Shown piece by piece: positions 12,244-14,135 of a DNA stretch of 14,135 nucleotides. The position numbers were made by a program, and so were the translations under genes. The notes beneath the pieces are model-generated. The model was given only the letters and a program-made list of their open reading frames with translations, did no database searches and was not told the DNA's origin. Origin of the DNA: Clostridiaceae bacterium (GTDB lineage Bacteria; Bacillota; Clostridia; DSM-8532); assembly GCA_025361665.1 (NCBI GenBank), contig JANYKF010000375.1:1-14135 (forward strand), read 5' to 3'. Every line of letters begins with the position of its first letter. The stretch's first letter is position 1.

Positions 12244-13167
12244 ATGACCGCATTGGAATTGACTTCCCTCCAGAAGAACTATGAATCGGTTCAGGCCGTA
12301 TGCAACCTGCATTTGTCCATTCCCGAAGGCTCCATCTATGGTTTTCTTGGACCGAACGGTGCCGGGAAGACAACGACCTTGCGCATGATCACGGGCCTCA
12401 TCAAGCCAACAGCGGGTGAAATCCGCATCTGCGGCCGGCCGGTCGCCTTCGGCAATGCCAAAGGCCGTGAATCCATCGGATATTTGCCGGATGTGCCAAA
12501 CTTCTATCCCTGGATGAAACCGCAGGAGTACCTGATGTTCTCGGGAAAGCTCTACGGAATCCCGCATCGGCAATTGAAAACACAAGTATCGGAGGTGCTG
12601 GAAACAGTGGGCCTTGCCAAAGCCAAACGGTCGATCGGCAGTTATTCGCGCGGCATGAAGCAGCGTCTCGGTATTGCGCAGGCCCTGCTGCACAAGCCGA
12701 AGCTGCTCCTGCTCGATGAGCCGGCATCGGCCCTAGACCCAATAGGGCGCAAGGATGTGATGGAGATCATCAAGCGCGTGTCCAGTTCGACGACCGTTTT
12801 TTTTTCAACCCATATCCTGACGGACATCGAGCGGGTATGCGACCGCGTGGCCATTCTGAACGGCGGCGTTCTTGTCGTGGAAGACAACATGGACGCCCTG
12901 AAGAGGAAATACGCCTTGAATCAGTGGCGGATTCGTGTGGACAGCCATCAGCAGGCCATGAGACTCTCTGACGCCCTGCAGGGCGAGGCATGGGCCAGCC
13001 GGATCCGGATTGAACAGGATGTCGAGGTGCTTGTGTCCGTCAGCGACAAGGAAACGGGTTCTTACCGCATTCCGAAAATCGTGTCCGATTTGGGCCTTCC
13101 AATCAACGCCATGGAACTCCTTGCCCCTACGCTGGAAGATATCTTTGTAAAGGCGGTGCGTTCATGA
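12244..13167 (+). CDS. ABC transporter ATP-binding protein, YxlF-like
   Basis: A 307-residue ATPase that would power the ABC-2 permease encoded next. An aromatic A-loop residue is Tyr13; Walker A GPNGAGKT at 36-43; signature SRGMKQR at 135-141 (the YSRGM variant of LSGGQ, common in this subfamily); Walker B LLLLDEP at 154-160; D-loop SALD at 162-165; switch His190. The usual Q-loop glutamine is replaced in YLPDVPNFYPWM (80-91), as in many ABC-2 ATPases of this type. About 80 residues after the ATPase core (from about 225) form the C-terminal domain of the CcmA/DrrA group. GAGGTG at 12233-12238 precedes the start by 5 nt. ATGA overlap with the permease shows coupling. The cargo is unknown; in B. 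subtilis YxlFG has no settled substrate. Confidence 0.92.
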   Translation: MTALELTSLQKNYESVQAVCNLHLSIPEGSIYGFLGPNGAGKTTTLRMITGLIKPTAGEIRICGRPVAFGNAKGRESIGYLPDVPNFYPWMKPQEYLMFSGKLYGIPHRQLKTQVSEVLETVGLAKAKRSIGSYSRGMKQRLGIAQALLHKPKLLLLDEPASALDPIGRKDVMEIIKRVSSSTTVFFSTHILTDIERVCDRVAILNGGVLVVEDNMDALKRKYALNQWRIRVDSHQQAMRLSDALQGEAWASRIRIEQDVEVLVSVSDKETGSYRIPKIVSDLGLPINAMELLAPTLEDIFVKAVRS

Positions 13168-13940
13168 GGCATTTGTCTGCCTTGCTTGAAAAAGAATGGA
13201 TGGAAACGCTGCGTGACGCGAAAAGGCTTGTCCTGGTGGCTGTTTTTGTTTTTGTCGGCCTTCTCAGCCCGTTGATGGCCAAACTGACTCCGGAACTCTT
13301 TTCACTAATCGCCGATTCTCCCGGAATGTCCGGCATCAGGATGAGCATCCCGGAGCCTGACATCTTCACATATTATGAACAATTCCTCAAGAACATGTCC
13401 CAAATGATCCTGTTTGCCGTCATGCTGGCTTTCATGGGGTCCGTTTCCCAGGAAAAGGCGGAGGGAACCGCTTCGTTGGTCCTGACCAAAGGCGTTTCAC
13501 GCATTGTCTTCCTGACGGCGAAGTTCCTGTCCGTCCTCACGATTATTAGCGCTGCCTATTGGCTTTCGGCGATTCTGTTCCTGCTCTATACGTCGCTGCT
13601 GTACGGCACTTCGGTCATTGCAGGCACCTGGGCCGCCTTGTCCCTCATGTGGCTGTATCTGCTTTTTGTGTCAGCCCTTGTGCTGCTGGCCAGCACGTTT
13701 TCCAGAAGCATCGGGATGTCTGCGCTCCTGGCTTTCGGCCTCGTATTTTTCCTGATGGCCGTCAGCGCGCTGCCAGTCCTGCGCGATTGGTCACCCATGT
13801 CGCTCTCCGCGCTTCCATCGCGCATCCTGCAAGGGTTGGCAACGTTTCGGCAGATAATCCGGCCAGTCATCACCGGTATCCTCTCCATTCCCGTCTGCTT
13901 ATTGCTTTCATCCTGGTCTTTCTCCCGGCAGGAGTTGTAG
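13164..13940 (+). CDS. ABC-2 type permease subunit, YxlG-like
   Basis: A 258-residue membrane protein with about six helices (near 22-40, 80-98, 118-142, 150-177, 185-205 and 232-250). The stretch EKAEGTASLVLTKGVSR (97-113), between the second and third helices, is the typical cytoplasmic coupling segment of NosY/YxlG-type ABC-2 permeases. The region from 41 to 75 between the first two helices is polar and probably extracytoplasmic. The start codon overlaps the stop of the ATPase gene by four bases (ATGA), so the two subunits are made together. Last gene of the SigY-like operon; it is followed by an rRNA operon coming from the other direction. Substrate unknown. Confidence 0.9.
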   Translation: MRHLSALLEKEWMETLRDAKRLVLVAVFVFVGLLSPLMAKLTPELFSLIADSPGMSGIRMSIPEPDIFTYYEQFLKNMSQMILFAVMLAFMGSVSQEKAEGTASLVLTKGVSRIVFLTAKFLSVLTIISAAYWLSAILFLLYTSLLYGTSVIAGTWAALSLMWLYLLFVSALVLLASTFSRSIGMSALLAFGLVFFLMAVSALPVLRDWSPMSLSALPSRILQGLATFRQIIRPVITGILSIPVCLLLSSWSFSRQEL

Positions 13941-13990
13941 CCTGCAATGCCCCTCAATGTTCGAAAGTCAACGCAGGTGCGTATTTAACG

Positions 13991-14025
13991 CAAACAAAGG
14001 GCTGTTTCTTTCGAAACAGCCCCTT
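13991..14025 (-). terminator. Rho-independent terminator of the rRNA operon
   Basis: On the minus strand, arms GGGCTGTTTC and GAAACAGCCC (10 perfect pairs, 14022-14013 and 14008-13999) enclose a GAAA tetraloop, followed by TTTGTTTGC. It begins about 15 bp after the end of the 5S gene. On the plus strand the same hairpin is followed only by CCTTGATAT, so it may stop the SigY-like operon weakly, too. Confidence 0.88.
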
Positions 14026-14037
14026 GATATAAAATTC

Positions 14038-14135
<98 letters not shown>

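Overview
This window looks like chromosome of a low-copy-repeat Firmicute, most likely a member of the Bacilli with fairly high GC content (Paenibacillus- or Alicyclobacillus-like; the exact genus cannot be read from the window). The reasons are a complete WalRK module with its Bacilli-specific membrane partners YycH and YycI, the MBL-fold protein WalJ and RlmH nearby, and a second block with the gene order of the Bacillus subtilis sigY-yxlCDEFG operon. Gram-positive style Shine-Dalgarno sequences precede most genes.

Layout. Positions 1-184 (+) hold the tail of a family 4 glycoside hydrolase, followed by a BadF/BadG-type amino-sugar kinase (282-1358, +); together they look like the end of a sugar-use operon. 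Facing them on the minus strand is the wal cluster, read from right to left: walR (10278-9583), walK (9558-7696), a secreted protein of unknown function (7582-6923), yycH (6911-5427), yycI (5425-4583), murA (4401-3115), walJ (3122-2151) and rlmH (1943-1464). WalR/WalK sense and control cell-wall turnover. YycH and YycI touch WalK at the membrane. MurA makes the first committed peptidoglycan precursor, so wall synthesis and its master regulator share one locus. The usual HtrA-type protease gene between walJ and rlmH is absent.

To the right of a 265-bp divergent intergenic region, six plus-strand genes (10544-13940) form a SigY-like operon: an ECF sigma factor, a probable membrane anti-sigma component, two tiny two-helix membrane proteins, an ABC ATPase and an ABC-2 permease. 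An ECF-type promoter just upstream suggests autoregulation. The right edge holds the 3' part of a 5S rRNA on the minus strand with a strong terminator, meaning that an rRNA operon enters from the right and converges on the SigY-like operon.

The points most worth a second look are: (i) a perfect WalR-box-like direct repeat that contains the walK stop codon and lies 11 nt upstream of a TATAAT, ahead of the unknown secreted gene; (ii) four unrelated short tandem-repeat arrays (units of 26, 30, 33 and about 37 bp), each sitting exactly on a gene end or start; (iii) two back-to-back perfect inverted repeats between walR and the sigma factor gene.
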